A stretch of DNA of 64,000 nt, taken from CAYJDP01 sp964371025 (GTDB taxonomy: Bacteria > Bacillota_I > Bacilli_A > RF39 > UBA660). Positions 8,168 through 17,760 of the stretch are shown one piece after another. The notes beneath the pieces were generated by a model, which ran no database searches, was not told the DNA's origin, and was given only the letters and a program-made list of their open reading frames with translations. Within the stretch, counting starts at the first letter, position 1; every line of letters begins with the position of its first letter. The DNA is taken from contig CAYJKH010000003.1 of the NCBI GenBank assembly GCA_964371025.1, forward strand, positions 84,929 through 148,928, in the 5' to 3' direction. The position numbers and the translations under genes were made by a program.

Positions 8168-9523
8168 ATGAATGATACAATCATTGCAATATCAACTACA
8201 GTAGGGGTAGGAGCTATCTCAATTGTTAGATTGAGTGGAGAAAAAGCAATAGAAATCGTTAACAATAACTTTAAAGGGCCAAATTTAGAAAAAGTAAAAA
8301 CCCATACTATAAATTATGGATACATAATGGATGATAAAGAAAAATGTGATGAAGTTTTAGTTTCTGTTATGAGAGCTCCTAAAACGTTTACAACGGAAGA
8401 TATAGTAGAGATAAATTGTCATGGAGGAATTATAACAACTAATAAAGTATTAGAAGTTATGTTAAGACATGGTGCAAGACTAGCAGAACCAGGAGAGTTT
8501 ACAAAACGCGCATTTTTAAATAACAGAATTGATTTAGTCGAGAGTGAGGCTATCATTGATTTAATTACCAGCAAAACAAAAGAGCAACAAAAACTAGCTT
8601 TATCTAATTTAAATGGAACAATATCGAATTTAATAAAGGAATATAGAAGCAAAATATTAAATATGCTTTCTTCTATAGAAGTTAATAATGATTATCCAGA
8701 ATATCAAGATATAGAAGTTATTACAAATAAAGAGCTAAGAGAATTAATTATTACATTAAAAACAGATTTGTTAAATTTAATAAATGAATCAGAAAATAAG
8801 AAAATTTTTCAAACTGGAATAAAAACAGCTATTATAGGGAAACCAAATGTTGGAAAAAGTAGTATTTTAAATAAGTTATTAGAAGAAGATAAAGCAATAG
8901 TGACAAATGTTGAAGGAACAACTAGAGATACTGTAGAAGGAGAATTAATTATTGATGGAATATTACTTGAAATAATTGATACAGCAGGAATTCGTGAATC
9001 TATGAATATTGTTGAAAAAATAGGAATAGAGAAGTCATTAAAATTAATTGATCAAGTTGATTTAATAATTTTAGTTCTTGATAATAATAAAGATTTAACT
9101 AAAGATGATTTAAATATCTTAGAAAAAACAAAAAATAAAGAAAGAATAATTGTAATTAATAAAAATGATTTACCAAGAAAGATAAAAGAAGAACATTTAA
9201 TTGATTTAGATTATATTGAAACAAATACTAATAGTATTGATGGTGTCAAAAAAATAAAAGAAAAAATAAAAGAAATATATAATTTAGAGAAAATTAAAAC
9301 AAATGATTTTTCTTTTTTGAGTAATGCTAGGCAAATTGCATTAGCTAAAAAAGCTTTTGAAAATATAAAAGAAGCAGAAAAAGGAATAGAGCAAAAATTA
9401 CCAATTGATTTAGTTTCAATTGATTTAAAAGAATGTTTTGAAAATTTAGGTGAAATAATTGGAGAAACATATTCTGAAGAAATTATTGATAATTTATTTA
9501 GTAATTTTTGTGTAGGAAAATAA
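8168..9523 (+). CDS. mnmE: tRNA modification GTPase MnmE
   Basis: Works with MnmG to modify the wobble uridine (position 34) of several tRNAs. The 451 residues begin MNDTIIAISTTVGVGAIS, the folate-binding N-domain. An internal G domain follows with GKPNVGKSS (about 223-231), the DTAG motif and NKND, and the protein ends CVGK with the catalytic Cys. The start at 8168 is chosen because AAAGGAG lies 8 bases before it; an upstream in-frame ATG falls in the promoter. mnmG begins two bases after the stop, so the partners are coupled. Confidence 0.97.
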   Translation: MNDTIIAISTTVGVGAISIVRLSGEKAIEIVNNNFKGPNLEKVKTHTINYGYIMDDKEKCDEVLVSVMRAPKTFTTEDIVEINCHGGIITTNKVLEVMLRHGARLAEPGEFTKRAFLNNRIDLVESEAIIDLITSKTKEQQKLALSNLNGTISNLIKEYRSKILNMLSSIEVNNDYPEYQDIEVITNKELRELIITLKTDLLNLINESENKKIFQTGIKTAIIGKPNVGKSSILNKLLEEDKAIVTNVEGTTRDTVEGELIIDGILLEIIDTAGIRESMNIVEKIGIEKSLKLIDQVDLIILVLDNNKDLTKDDLNILEKTKNKERIIVINKNDLPRKIKEEHLIDLDYIETNTNSIDGVKKIKEKIKEIYNLEKIKTNDFSFLSNARQIALAKKAFENIKEAEKGIEQKLPIDLVSIDLKECFENLGEIIGETYSEEIIDNLFSNFCVGK

Positions 9524-9525
9524 AT

Positions 9526-11388
9526 ATGAATTATGAAATAATAGTAGTAGGTGGAGGTCATGCTGGATGTGAAGCTGCTTTAGTAAGTGCTCGCAAAGGC
9601 TACAATACACTACTTATAACAAGTAATATTAATAATATAGCGGATATGCCTTGTAACCCAGCAATCGGTGGACCTGCTAAAGGTATTTTAGTAAGAGAAA
9701 TTGATGCATTAGGTGGAGAAATGGGAATTAATACAGATAAAAGTGTAATTCAAATCAAAATGCTTAATACAAAAAAAGGGCCAGCTGTACAAGCTTTAAG
9801 AGCACAAGTAGATAGACATTTATATGCAAAAAATATGCAAAAAACTTTAAAAGAAACTAAAAATTTAACAATAAAAGAAGCAATGGTTGAAAACTTAATT
9901 ATTAAAGATAATGAAGTAAAAGGAATTATTACTGAGCATAAAAAAGAAATATTTGCAAATATTGTTATATTAACAACTGGGACATACTTAAAAAGTTCTA
10001 TACTAATCGGTGATACATCAAAAAAAGAAGGCCCTCACGGAGAAAAAGCTTCTTTACATTTATCAGACAAATTACAAAATTTAGGTTTTAATATTTTGAG
10101 GTTAAAAACGGGAACCCCACCTAGAATTGATAAAAACTCAATAAATTTTATAGAATTACAAAAAGAATATGGAGATGAAAAAGAACATACTTTTTCCCAT
10201 ACAAATAAAGTTTATTATGATGTTAATAATCAAGAAATTTGTCATTTGATTTATACTACAAAAGAAACTCACGACATAGTAATAAATAACATACATAAAT
10301 CTAGCATGTACAGTGGATTAGTAGAAGGAATAGGTCCTAGATATTGTCCTTCTATCGAAGATAAAATTAAAAGATTTTCTGATAAAGAGAAACATCAATT
10401 ATTTTTAGAACCAGAAAGTTTAAGTACTAATGATATTTACATACAAGGATTTTCTACTAGTTTTCCAGTTGATATTCAAGAAAAATTAGTTAAAAGTTTA
10501 CCAGGTTTATTAAATGCTAAAATAAATAAATATGCTTATGCAATTGAGTATGATGCAATTGATTCAAAACAATTAAAAAAATCATTAGAGTCTAAAATAA
10601 TAAGTAATTTATTTTTTGCAGGACAAATAAATGGAACAAGTGGATATGAAGAAGCAGCAGGACAGGGAATAATTGCTGGAATAAATGCAACTTTAAAAAT
10701 AGAATCAAAAGAACCTTTGATTTTAAATAGAAATGATGCATATATTGGTGTTTTAATAGATGATTTAGTAACAAAAGGAGTTAAAGATCCGTATAGATTA
10801 TTAACATCAAGAGCGGAATATCGTTTATTATTAAGGAATGATAATGCTGATATTAGATTAAGTGATAAAGGATATAATGTAGGGCTTTTACCTATTGAAA
10901 AATACAATAATTATTGTAGTAAAATTAATAATATAAAAGCTGCAACTATTAAACTTAAAGAATATAGAATAACTCCAAAAGCTGAAATAAATAATTATTT
11001 AAATGAAATAGGGACAACATCATTAAAGGAAGGAATATCACTTTTTGAACTGTTAAAACGACCTGAAGTGACTTTTGAAGACATTAATTATTTTTTAAAC
11101 ATCAATTTAACTGAAACGGAAAAACAACAAATTACTATTAATGCTAAATATGAAGGATATATTAAAAAAGCAAAAAAAGAAGCTGCAAGAATGTTAGTTT
11201 TAGAAGAAAAAAAAATACCTGAATATATAAATTATGACGATATACCAAATTTAGCTAGTGAAGCAAGACAAAAATTAAATGAAATAAAACCAAATACGAT
11301 TGGACAAGCTACAAGAATCAGTGGTGTAAACCCAGCAGATATATCAATACTCCTGGTTTATTTAAAAAGGAACAACAAGCATGAATAA
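9526..11388 (+). CDS. mnmG: tRNA uridine-34 carboxymethylaminomethyl enzyme MnmG (GidA)
   Basis: FAD-dependent partner of MnmE in wobble uridine modification. The 620 residues show the N-terminal FAD-binding GGGHAGCEAA, the family sequence CNPAIGGPAKG, NGTSGYEEAAGQG near residue 370, and LTSRAEYRLLLR in the second half. The C-terminal helical domain that binds MnmE is complete. The start MNYEIIVVGGG fits the family; an in-frame ATG upstream lies within mnmE. rsmG overlaps the end by 8 bases. Confidence 0.97.
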   Translation: MNYEIIVVGGGHAGCEAALVSARKGYNTLLITSNINNIADMPCNPAIGGPAKGILVREIDALGGEMGINTDKSVIQIKMLNTKKGPAVQALRAQVDRHLYAKNMQKTLKETKNLTIKEAMVENLIIKDNEVKGIITEHKKEIFANIVILTTGTYLKSSILIGDTSKKEGPHGEKASLHLSDKLQNLGFNILRLKTGTPPRIDKNSINFIELQKEYGDEKEHTFSHTNKVYYDVNNQEICHLIYTTKETHDIVINNIHKSSMYSGLVEGIGPRYCPSIEDKIKRFSDKEKHQLFLEPESLSTNDIYIQGFSTSFPVDIQEKLVKSLPGLLNAKINKYAYAIEYDAIDSKQLKKSLESKIISNLFFAGQINGTSGYEEAAGQGIIAGINATLKIESKEPLILNRNDAYIGVLIDDLVTKGVKDPYRLLTSRAEYRLLLRNDNADIRLSDKGYNVGLLPIEKYNNYCSKINNIKAATIKLKEYRITPKAEINNYLNEIGTTSLKEGISLFELLKRPEVTFEDINYFLNINLTETEKQQITINAKYEGYIKKAKKEAARMLVLEEKKIPEYINYDDIPNLASEARQKLNEIKPNTIGQATRISGVNPADISILLVYLKRNNKHE

Positions 11389-12025
11389 TAATGAATTTAT
11401 AGAAGAATTATCAAAAATAAATATTAATTTAACTGATAAACAATTAAAAAAGTTAGAAAAATTTTATGATTATTTAATTAAAACAAACGAAACAATGAAT
11501 TTAACTAGAATAGTAGAAAAAGAAGAAGTTTATTTAAAACACTTTTATGATAGTCTTACAATAAGTATGGTTATAAATTTAAATAAAAAACAAACTTTAT
11601 GTGATATAGGATCAGGAGCAGGTTTTCCAGGAGTAGTTTTGGGTATATGTTTTCCTAATCTAAATATTACATTAGTAGATTCTTTACTTAAAAGAGTAAA
11701 TTATTTGAATGGTTTAGTAAAAGAATTAGAGATAGATAATATTAAAGCAATCCATTCTAGAGGAGAAGATTATAAAGAAAAATATGATATAGTTACTGCT
11801 AGAGCAGTAGCACCTTTTGAAAGATTAATTCCATATACTATTCATTTGTTAAAAAAAGAGGGAACTCTAATCGCTATGAAAGCTAACGTTGATAAAGAAA
11901 TAGAGGAAAACAAAAAAGTATTTAATAAAAATAAATGTTATATTTCATCATTAAAAGAAATCTATTTACCAAAAGAAAATAGTGTGCGTAATTTAGTTAG
12001 TATAAAAATAAAGGATAATAAATAA
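11381..12025 (+). CDS. rsmG: 16S rRNA (guanine-527-N7)-methyltransferase RsmG (GidB)
   Basis: Methylates G527 of 16S rRNA using S-adenosylmethionine. The 214 residues contain the cofactor loop CDIGSGAGFPGVVLG (about 84-98), DSLLKRVNYL, and the TARAVAPFERL segment. It closes the mnmE-mnmG-rsmG unit with an 8-base overlap. Loss of this enzyme is known to give low-level streptomycin resistance in other bacteria; nothing here looks damaged. Confidence 0.95.
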   Translation: MNNNEFIEELSKININLTDKQLKKLEKFYDYLIKTNETMNLTRIVEKEEVYLKHFYDSLTISMVINLNKKQTLCDIGSGAGFPGVVLGICFPNLNITLVDSLLKRVNYLNGLVKELEIDNIKAIHSRGEDYKEKYDIVTARAVAPFERLIPYTIHLLKKEGTLIAMKANVDKEIEENKKVFNKNKCYISSLKEIYLPKENSVRNLVSIKIKDNK

Positions 12026-12040
12026 AATATTATTCTTTTT
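12011..12040 (+). terminator. Terminator after rsmG
   Basis: A ten-base stem (12011-12020 with 12028-12037, one G-T pair) around a 7-base loop, ending in TTTTT. It covers the last rsmG codons and the stop at 12023-12025. Confidence 0.7.
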
Positions 12041-12046
12041 ATTATC

Positions 12047-12075
12047 TTGCTTATTAATTAAAGATAAGATATAAT
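12047..12075 (+). promoter_or_regulatory. noc promoter
   Basis: TTGCTT (12047-12052), 17-base spacer, TATAAT (12070-12075). Confidence 0.7.
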
Positions 12076-12111
12076 TATATAGAATAGAAGAATAATGAAA
12101 TGGGTGATAAA

Positions 12112-13401
12112 ATGTATAACGAAAAAGAAGAAGTATTATTATTATTTTTAGATGATATTATTCCTAATAGATTTCAACCAAGAGAAGTATTTGATGAAAA
12201 AGCATTAAAAGAATTAGCTGTTTCGATTAAAGAACACGGAGTAATACAACCAATAATAGTTAGAAATATAAATGGTAAATATGAAATTATAGCAGGAGAG
12301 CGTAGATATAAAGCATCTGCACTAGCAGGAATGACAAAAATACCAGCCATTATTAGAAACATAGATGATAAAGAAACTTCTAAAGTTGCTTTACTTGAAA
12401 ACTTACAAAGAAAAAATTTAAATCCAATAGAGGAAGCTAGAACTTATCAAAAAATATTAGAGCTAGACGAAATGACTCAAGAAGAATTAGCTAAAACAAT
12501 GGGGAAAAGTCAGTCATCAGTAGCTAATAAACTAAGGTTATTAGGATTACCAATTGATGTTCAAACAGCACTTTTAAAAGAACAAATATCTGAAAGACAT
12601 GCAAGAACATTATTAATGTTAAGTGATGATTCAAGTAAGAAAAACTTATTATCAAAAATAATTGATAATAAACTAACTGTTAAACAAACAGAGGAAGAGA
12701 TAAAAATGATAACAAATACTAATAATAATGTAGAAAGCGTAGATGTTTCAAATTCGTATATAAATAATAAACCACTGAATCCAACAATTAATTTACAAGA
12801 GGAAGAACAATCACAAATTAAAATTGCGCCTCCTATCGAAGAGGGCACACATCATGAAAATAAATTTATTAATTATGGAGAATTAGAAAACTCCGATGAT
12901 AATGAAAACCAAATAGAAAGTAGTTCTAGTTTATTTGATACAAATATTAATATAGAAGCAGTTAAGGAACAAAGTCAAGATATCACAAATATTAATCAAA
13001 ACACAAGTGAAATGGAATTAGAAAATACTAGTGCACTTGATGATTTACTTAATTTTCCAGCTCCTAGTGAAACTAATAATTCCGAAGGCAGTAATTTTTT
13101 AACACCAGCTGAGGCAATTGTTAAAACAGATGGTGAAACAGAAAATACAAAACAAGATTATTTTAAAACACCAGAATTTATGCCTTCAGATATTCCTAAT
13201 ATTAATCAACCATTAGTATCAGAAACAACATCAATTATAAATCAGACTTTTAATGAAGGTGGAAAAGTAACGACAGAAGAAATAATTACTAAAATAAAAG
13301 AGCTTATTAAAGACTTAGAAAAAAATAATGTAAAAGTTGATTTGAAAGAAATGAATTTCCCTAAATCAACTCAATTAATTATAAAAATAGAAAAAGAGTA
13401 G
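12112..13401 (+). CDS. noc: Noc-like ParB-family nucleoid occlusion protein with long acidic linker
   Basis: ParB-fold CTP-dependent DNA clamp. In Bacillus, Noc keeps the division septum off the nucleoid. The 429 residues show the ParB N-domain (PNRFQPRE, about 18-25; IAGERRYKA, about 60-68), the HTH (SQSSVANKLRLLG, about 136-148) and a C-terminal segment (about 385-429, VDLKEMNFPKSTQL) like the end of Noc. Bacillus Noc is about 283 residues; here an Asn/Glu/Ser-rich acidic linker of about 175 residues is inserted. The N-terminal amphipathic membrane helix of Bacillus Noc is absent. The ATG at 12112 is preferred because GGGTGAT precedes it. Position between rsmG and soj is that of noc. Confidence 0.85.
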   Translation: MYNEKEEVLLLFLDDIIPNRFQPREVFDEKALKELAVSIKEHGVIQPIIVRNINGKYEIIAGERRYKASALAGMTKIPAIIRNIDDKETSKVALLENLQRKNLNPIEEARTYQKILELDEMTQEELAKTMGKSQSSVANKLRLLGLPIDVQTALLKEQISERHARTLLMLSDDSSKKNLLSKIIDNKLTVKQTEEEIKMITNTNNNVESVDVSNSYINNKPLNPTINLQEEEQSQIKIAPPIEEGTHHENKFINYGELENSDDNENQIESSSSLFDTNINIEAVKEQSQDITNINQNTSEMELENTSALDDLLNFPAPSETNNSEGSNFLTPAEAIVKTDGETENTKQDYFKTPEFMPSDIPNINQPLVSETTSIINQTFNEGGKVTTEEIITKIKELIKDLEKNNVKVDLKEMNFPKSTQLIIKIEKE

Positions 13402-13418
13402 AATTATCTACTTTTTTT
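13391..13418 (+). terminator. Terminator after noc
   Basis: AGTAGA (13397-13402) and TCTACT (13407-13412) around ATTA, A-rich before and T-run after. The noc TAG stop is inside the first arm. Confidence 0.8.
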
Positions 13419-13447
13419 AATAAAAGGTATAAAGATAAGCTTTTTTT

Positions 13448-13456
13448 TGTTATAAT
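13448..13456 (+). promoter_or_regulatory. soj-spo0J promoter (extended -10)
   Basis: TGTTATAAT with the TATAAT core at 13451-13456. No good -35 hexamer is visible. It lies between the noc terminator and soj. Confidence 0.55.
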
Positions 13457-13484
13457 AAATAAGAAATGGAAAAGGTGATAGATT

Positions 13485-14270
13485 ATGGGAAAAGTAATAT
13501 CTTTAGTAAATCAAAAAGGTGGAGTAGGAAAAACAACAAGTAGTATAAATCTTTCAGCTTCTTTAGCAGCGATTGGAAAAAGAGTATTATTAATTGATTT
13601 AGATCCACAAGGTAATACAACTACTGGAATTGGTTTTTCAAAAGCAGATTTAGAAAAAACAGTTTATGAAGTACTATTAGGAAATGAAAATATAAAAGAA
13701 ACAATTATTAAAACAAAGTTTAAAAATTTATCGATATTACCAGCTAGTTTAAATTTAGCAGGATTAGATATAGAATTAATAGAAAAACAAAAAAAGCAAG
13801 AGGGTTTTAATAAAGGTGAACAATTAAAAAATTGTTTGAGCGAAGTCAATGATAATTATGATTATGTAATTATTGACTGTCCGCCATCATTAGGAGTTAT
13901 AACAACCAATGCTTTAACAGCATCAAACTCTGTTATTATTCCAGTTCAATGTGAATTTTTTGCCTTAGAAGGAATAACTCAATTATTAAAAACGATAATG
14001 CTAGCACAAAAGAATTTAAATCCAAATTTAGATATTGAAGGAGTATTATTAACAATGTATGACTCTAAAACAATATTGGGATTTGAAGTAATATCAGATA
14101 TTAAGTCGTTTTTTAAAGAAAAAGTATATGATACTATTATTCCCCGATTAATAAGATTGGCAGAAGCGCCATCACATGGAGAACCAATAATAGCGTATGA
14201 CCCAAAGAGTAAAGGGGCAGAAGCATATATCAAATTAGCTGAGGAAGTGGTGAAAAGAAATGGAAACTAA
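13485..14270 (+). CDS. soj: Chromosome partitioning ATPase Soj (ParA)
   Basis: Deviant-Walker ATPase that segregates origins with Spo0J and, in Bacillus, regulates DnaA. The 261 residues begin MGKVISLVNQKGGVGKTTSS, containing the deviant Walker A with both signature lysines. DPQGNTT (about 40-46), DYVIIDCPPSLG (Walker B, about 125-136) and VQCEFFALEG follow. AAGGTGAT precedes the ATG. It overlaps spo0J by 11 bases. The short N-terminus without an HTH is typical of chromosomal ParA. Confidence 0.96.
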   Translation: MGKVISLVNQKGGVGKTTSSINLSASLAAIGKRVLLIDLDPQGNTTTGIGFSKADLEKTVYEVLLGNENIKETIIKTKFKNLSILPASLNLAGLDIELIEKQKKQEGFNKGEQLKNCLSEVNDNYDYVIIDCPPSLGVITTNALTASNSVIIPVQCEFFALEGITQLLKTIMLAQKNLNPNLDIEGVLLTMYDSKTILGFEVISDIKSFFKEKVYDTIIPRLIRLAEAPSHGEPIIAYDPKSKGAEAYIKLAEEVVKRNGN

Positions 14271-15138
14271 CCAAAGAAGAAGAGCATTAGGAAGAGGTTT
14301 AGAGGACTTATTTAATAACGAACCTATTGAATATGATAAAATAGAAGAAAAAATAGTTAATGAAACACCTAAGGAAGAAATTAAACAAGTAAAACTTAAT
14401 GAATTAAGAAGTAATCCATATCAACCAAGAAAAAATTTTGATGTAGATAAATTAGAAGAATTAGCTTCTTCAATCAAAGAACATGGAGTTTTTCAACCAA
14501 TAATTATAAAAAAGAGTATTAAAGGTTATGAAATAATAGCAGGAGAAAGAAGAGTAAAGGCTTCCCAATTATTAGGTTTAGAAGAAATACCAGCAATTAT
14601 AAAAGATTTTAACGATAAAGAAATGATGGAGATAGCTCTGCTTGAAAATTTACAAAGAGAAAATTTAAATGCTTTAGAGGAAGCTGTGGCTTATAAAAAG
14701 ATGATTGATTCACTTGATATAACTCAGGAAATATTATCAAAAAGAATAGGGAAAAGTAGAAGTTATGTAACTAATATTTTAGGATTATTGACATTATCAG
14801 AATATGTTCAAAATAAAATTGTAACTAAAGAATTAACAATGGGACACGCAAGAGTAATCAGTAAAATAAAAGATCATAAAATTCAAGAAAAAATGGCGAA
14901 AAAAATAATTGAAGAAGGGCTAAGTGTAAGACAAACAGAAGAATTAAATACACTGGATGATGAAGATAAACCTAAAATAATTAAGCCGATAAAAGAGTCT
15001 ATTTATGGTGATTTTGAAAATCAATTATCAGATAAATTAGGAACAAAAGTAAAAATAAAAAATAATAAATTAGAAATTTCATTTGTAAACAAAAATGATT
15101 TAAATAGATTACTAGAGATAATGAAATTAGATAAATAG
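14260..15138 (+). CDS. spo0J: Chromosome partitioning protein Spo0J (ParB)
   Basis: CTP-dependent clamp loaded at parS sites that organises the origin and recruits SMC. The 292 residues show the basic N-terminus (RRRALGRGLEDLF) that stimulates Soj, then NPYQPRKNF, the CTP-binding IIAGERRVKA (about 88-97), the HTH (KRIGKSRSYVTN) and a C-terminal dimer domain. It is paralogous to Noc at 12112. No canonical parS was found inside the gene by eye. It overlaps soj by 11 bases. Confidence 0.96.
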   Translation: METNQRRRALGRGLEDLFNNEPIEYDKIEEKIVNETPKEEIKQVKLNELRSNPYQPRKNFDVDKLEELASSIKEHGVFQPIIIKKSIKGYEIIAGERRVKASQLLGLEEIPAIIKDFNDKEMMEIALLENLQRENLNALEEAVAYKKMIDSLDITQEILSKRIGKSRSYVTNILGLLTLSEYVQNKIVTKELTMGHARVISKIKDHKIQEKMAKKIIEEGLSVRQTEELNTLDDEDKPKIIKPIKESIYGDFENQLSDKLGTKVKIKNNKLEISFVNKNDLNRLLEIMKLDK

Positions 15139-15146
15139 GAGTATTT

Positions 15147-15962
15147 ATGGAATTAGAAATATTTAATTTAAATATAAATTTGAAATTAATTATATTGCCA
15201 ATCTTGTATATATTAATAGGAATAATTTTATATAAAATAATAAAAAAAATAGTTAATAAAATTGAAGAAAACAGTAAATTTAATAATAAAATAGATTCTA
15301 AAAAAATAGCGACAATAAAAATTTTAGGAATAAACATTTCTAAATATCTTATTGTTACAATAGTAATTTTAGCAATTTTATCAGTATTTGGAGTGAATGT
15401 AACTTCAATAGTTGCTGGAATTGGGATAACAGCAGCCTTAATTGGTTTTGCTATGCAAGACACAGCAAAAGACTTTATAGCAGGAATCTTTATACTTACT
15501 GAAGAACAATATAAACTAGGGGACTATATTGAAATAGATGGTTTTTTAGGAGAAGTAGTATTTGTAGGATTGAAATCTACTAGAATAAAAAATTATAGAG
15601 GTATGGTTAAAATTATTGCTAATAGAAATATAACTAATGTTATTAACTATAGTATAGAAAATTCTCTTGCTGAAATTGATATTAATATCAGTAATAAATA
15701 CGCTCCAGAGGAAATTGACGCTATTTTAATTGATATCAAAAAAGAAATAAAGGAAAACGATAAAATTGTTGGAGATTTGGAAATATGGGGAATTGAAGAA
15801 TTAAAAGAGTCTGGTTATGTTTATAGATTAGCAATTGAAGTTAAATCTATGGAACATTATGAAATACAAAGACTAATTAGAAAAATAATTAGACAGAAAT
15901 TTGTTGAAAATAACATTGAATTTTATTATTTAGTTCAAGGAGATAAATATGGAGCTAAATAA
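15147..15962 (+). CDS. MscS-type mechanosensitive ion channel
   Basis: Small-conductance mechanosensitive channel that releases solutes on osmotic downshock. The 271 residues contain membrane segments at about 8-30 and 60-82, then the pore helix VAGIGITAALIGFAMQD (about 88-104), rich in Gly and Ala as in MscS. The beta domain begins YKLGDYIEIDGFLGEV. A C-terminal alpha/beta domain completes the fold. GGAG lies before the ATG, eight bases after spo0J. Genes of this family are common between spo0J and ychF in Firmicutes. It overlaps the DUF951 gene by 14 bases. Confidence 0.92.
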   Translation: MELEIFNLNINLKLIILPILYILIGIILYKIIKKIVNKIEENSKFNNKIDSKKIATIKILGINISKYLIVTIVILAILSVFGVNVTSIVAGIGITAALIGFAMQDTAKDFIAGIFILTEEQYKLGDYIEIDGFLGEVVFVGLKSTRIKNYRGMVKIIANRNITNVINYSIENSLAEIDINISNKYAPEEIDAILIDIKKEIKENDKIVGDLEIWGIEELKESGYVYRLAIEVKSMEHYEIQRLIRKIIRQKFVENNIEFYYLVQGDKYGAK

Positions 15963-16149
15963 TCAATACACATTAGGAAGTAAAGTTATAATGAAAAAAG
16001 GACACCCTTGTGGTGAAAATTTATGGGAAGTTATTAGAATTGGAGCAGATATCAAAATTAAATGTTTAAACTGTGATAGAACAATTTTAATGAGTAGAAT
16101 AGATTTTAATAAAAAATTAAAAAAGATATTAAAAGAAGAGGGTGAATAA
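15949..16149 (+). CDS. DUF951 family protein (YyzM-like)
   Basis: Small cytoplasmic protein of unknown function, 66 residues. HPCGENLWEVIR (about 19-30) followed by IKCLNCDRTILMSR (about 37-50) gives Cys pairs that could bind a metal, the DUF951 hallmark. It overlaps the MscS gene by 14 bases. The same family lies beside ychF in Bacillus, so the neighbourhood is conserved. Its role is unknown; a nucleic-acid or ribosome link would only be a guess. Confidence 0.9.
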   Translation: MELNNQYTLGSKVIMKKGHPCGENLWEVIRIGADIKIKCLNCDRTILMSRIDFNKKLKKILKEEGE

Positions 16150-16150
16150 A

Positions 16151-17746
16151 ATGAAAGATAAAAGAAAATTAAAACTTAAAAAATTTTATTTTCATCCAAT
16201 AACTATGTTCTTATTTTTAATAGTTATTACAATTTTTATTAGTTTTATATTCTCATTGTTTCAAATGCAAGCAACTTATAATATAGTTAATGAAAATACA
16301 ATAAGTTTAGAATCAACGCTTGTAACTGTAGAAAATTTACTTAGTGCCGATGCACTAAAAAGTATTATTAGCAATGCTACAACTAATTTTCTTAGTTTTA
16401 CACCACTGGCGATGATACTAATATCATTAATTGGTATATCTATAGCGGAAGCATCCGGATTTATTAAAGCGTTAACTGATAGACATTTATCAAAATTATC
16501 TAACAATGTTTTAACATTTATTTTAATTTTTTTAGCTGTTATTTCATCATTAATTAATGAAGTGGGATATGCCTTATTAATTCCATTAGCGGGTCTTATA
16601 TATTTTATAAGAGGAAGGAATCCAATTTTAGGTATTGTTACAGCTTTCTGTGGTGTAGCATTTGGATATGGAGTTTCAATTTTTGTTGGTTCAATGGAAG
16701 TTGCTTTAATGGGATATACAAAATCAGCAGCAATGTTAATTGATGAAAATATTCATATCTCATTATCATCAAATTTATTTTTTATAATTATTACATCAAT
16801 TATAATTTCGATTATTGGAGCAATTGTAATTGAAAAAATAATTGCACCTAAATTGGGTAAATATAAAAAAACAGAGATAGAGGCGAAGACAGAACAATAC
16901 ACAGTTATTGATTTAGAAGAAGAAGAACAAAAATTAGTAGAACAAGAAAAAAGACAAAAATCAGGATTAAGATATTCTCTAATAACTGCTATATTTGTTA
17001 TAGCGATTTTTATATATAGTATAATCCCGAATTTATTATATTCAGGATTATTGTTAGATACTGATGAACAAACATATTTAGGACAATTATTTGGAGAAAA
17101 TGCATTTTTCCAAGATGGATTTACAGTAATGTTAGCTATATTGCTTTCATTAACAGGGATAGCTTATGCAATTGGAGCAAAAAGTGTTAAAAATGATAAA
17201 GATCTTATTAATAAAGCATCTAGTAAATTATCGAATATAGGAAGTGTAATTTTATTAATATTTATTTTTTCTCAATTTATTTATATTTTTAAAATGACAA
17301 ATATAGGAATAGTTATAGCAGGATGGTTAGCAAACTTAATTGAATTTTTAAATTTTGATGGATTACCACTTGTAATAACATCGTTAATTGTAATGGCTAT
17401 TGCTAATTTATTTTTAACATCATCTGCTACAAAATGGTTGATTTTTTCACCAGTGGTTATTCCAATGTTTATGCAATCAAATATATCACCCGAATTTGCC
17501 CAAATAGTAGCGCGTGTAGCAGATAGTATGACTAATGGAGCAACTTTTATGCTAGCGTCATTTTCGATATATATCGCATATTTAAATATATATAATCTAG
17601 ATAAAGAAAAACCTATTGGTATTCATAAATCACTAAGAATGGTAACACCTTATTTTCTAATAATAGGATTAGCATGGATACTGTTAGTAGCAGGATGGTA
17701 TATTATTTCGCTACCAATCGGTCCTGGTACTTTACCAACACTATAA
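16151..17746 (+). CDS. AbgT family transporter
   Basis: Membrane transporter of the AbgT family, whose founding member moves p-aminobenzoyl-glutamate, a folate breakdown product; some members export sulfonamides. The 531 residues have about 11-12 hydrophobic segments. A conserved LLSADALKSIISNATTNF-like stretch follows the first segment, and the C-terminus (WYIISLPIGPGTLP) is nearly that of E. coli AbgT. TSSATKWLIFSPVVIPMF matches the substrate region. The ATG at 16151 follows the DUF951 stop by one base; an earlier GTG is less likely. The actual substrate is not shown by the sequence. Confidence 0.85.
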   Translation: MKDKRKLKLKKFYFHPITMFLFLIVITIFISFIFSLFQMQATYNIVNENTISLESTLVTVENLLSADALKSIISNATTNFLSFTPLAMILISLIGISIAEASGFIKALTDRHLSKLSNNVLTFILIFLAVISSLINEVGYALLIPLAGLIYFIRGRNPILGIVTAFCGVAFGYGVSIFVGSMEVALMGYTKSAAMLIDENIHISLSSNLFFIIITSIIISIIGAIVIEKIIAPKLGKYKKTEIEAKTEQYTVIDLEEEEQKLVEQEKRQKSGLRYSLITAIFVIAIFIYSIIPNLLYSGLLLDTDEQTYLGQLFGENAFFQDGFTVMLAILLSLTGIAYAIGAKSVKNDKDLINKASSKLSNIGSVILLIFIFSQFIYIFKMTNIGIVIAGWLANLIEFLNFDGLPLVITSLIVMAIANLFLTSSATKWLIFSPVVIPMFMQSNISPEFAQIVARVADSMTNGATFMLASFSIYIAYLNIYNLDKEKPIGIHKSLRMVTPYFLIIGLAWILLVAGWYIISLPIGPGTLPTL

Positions 17747-17760
17747 AAAAGGAGAACTAA

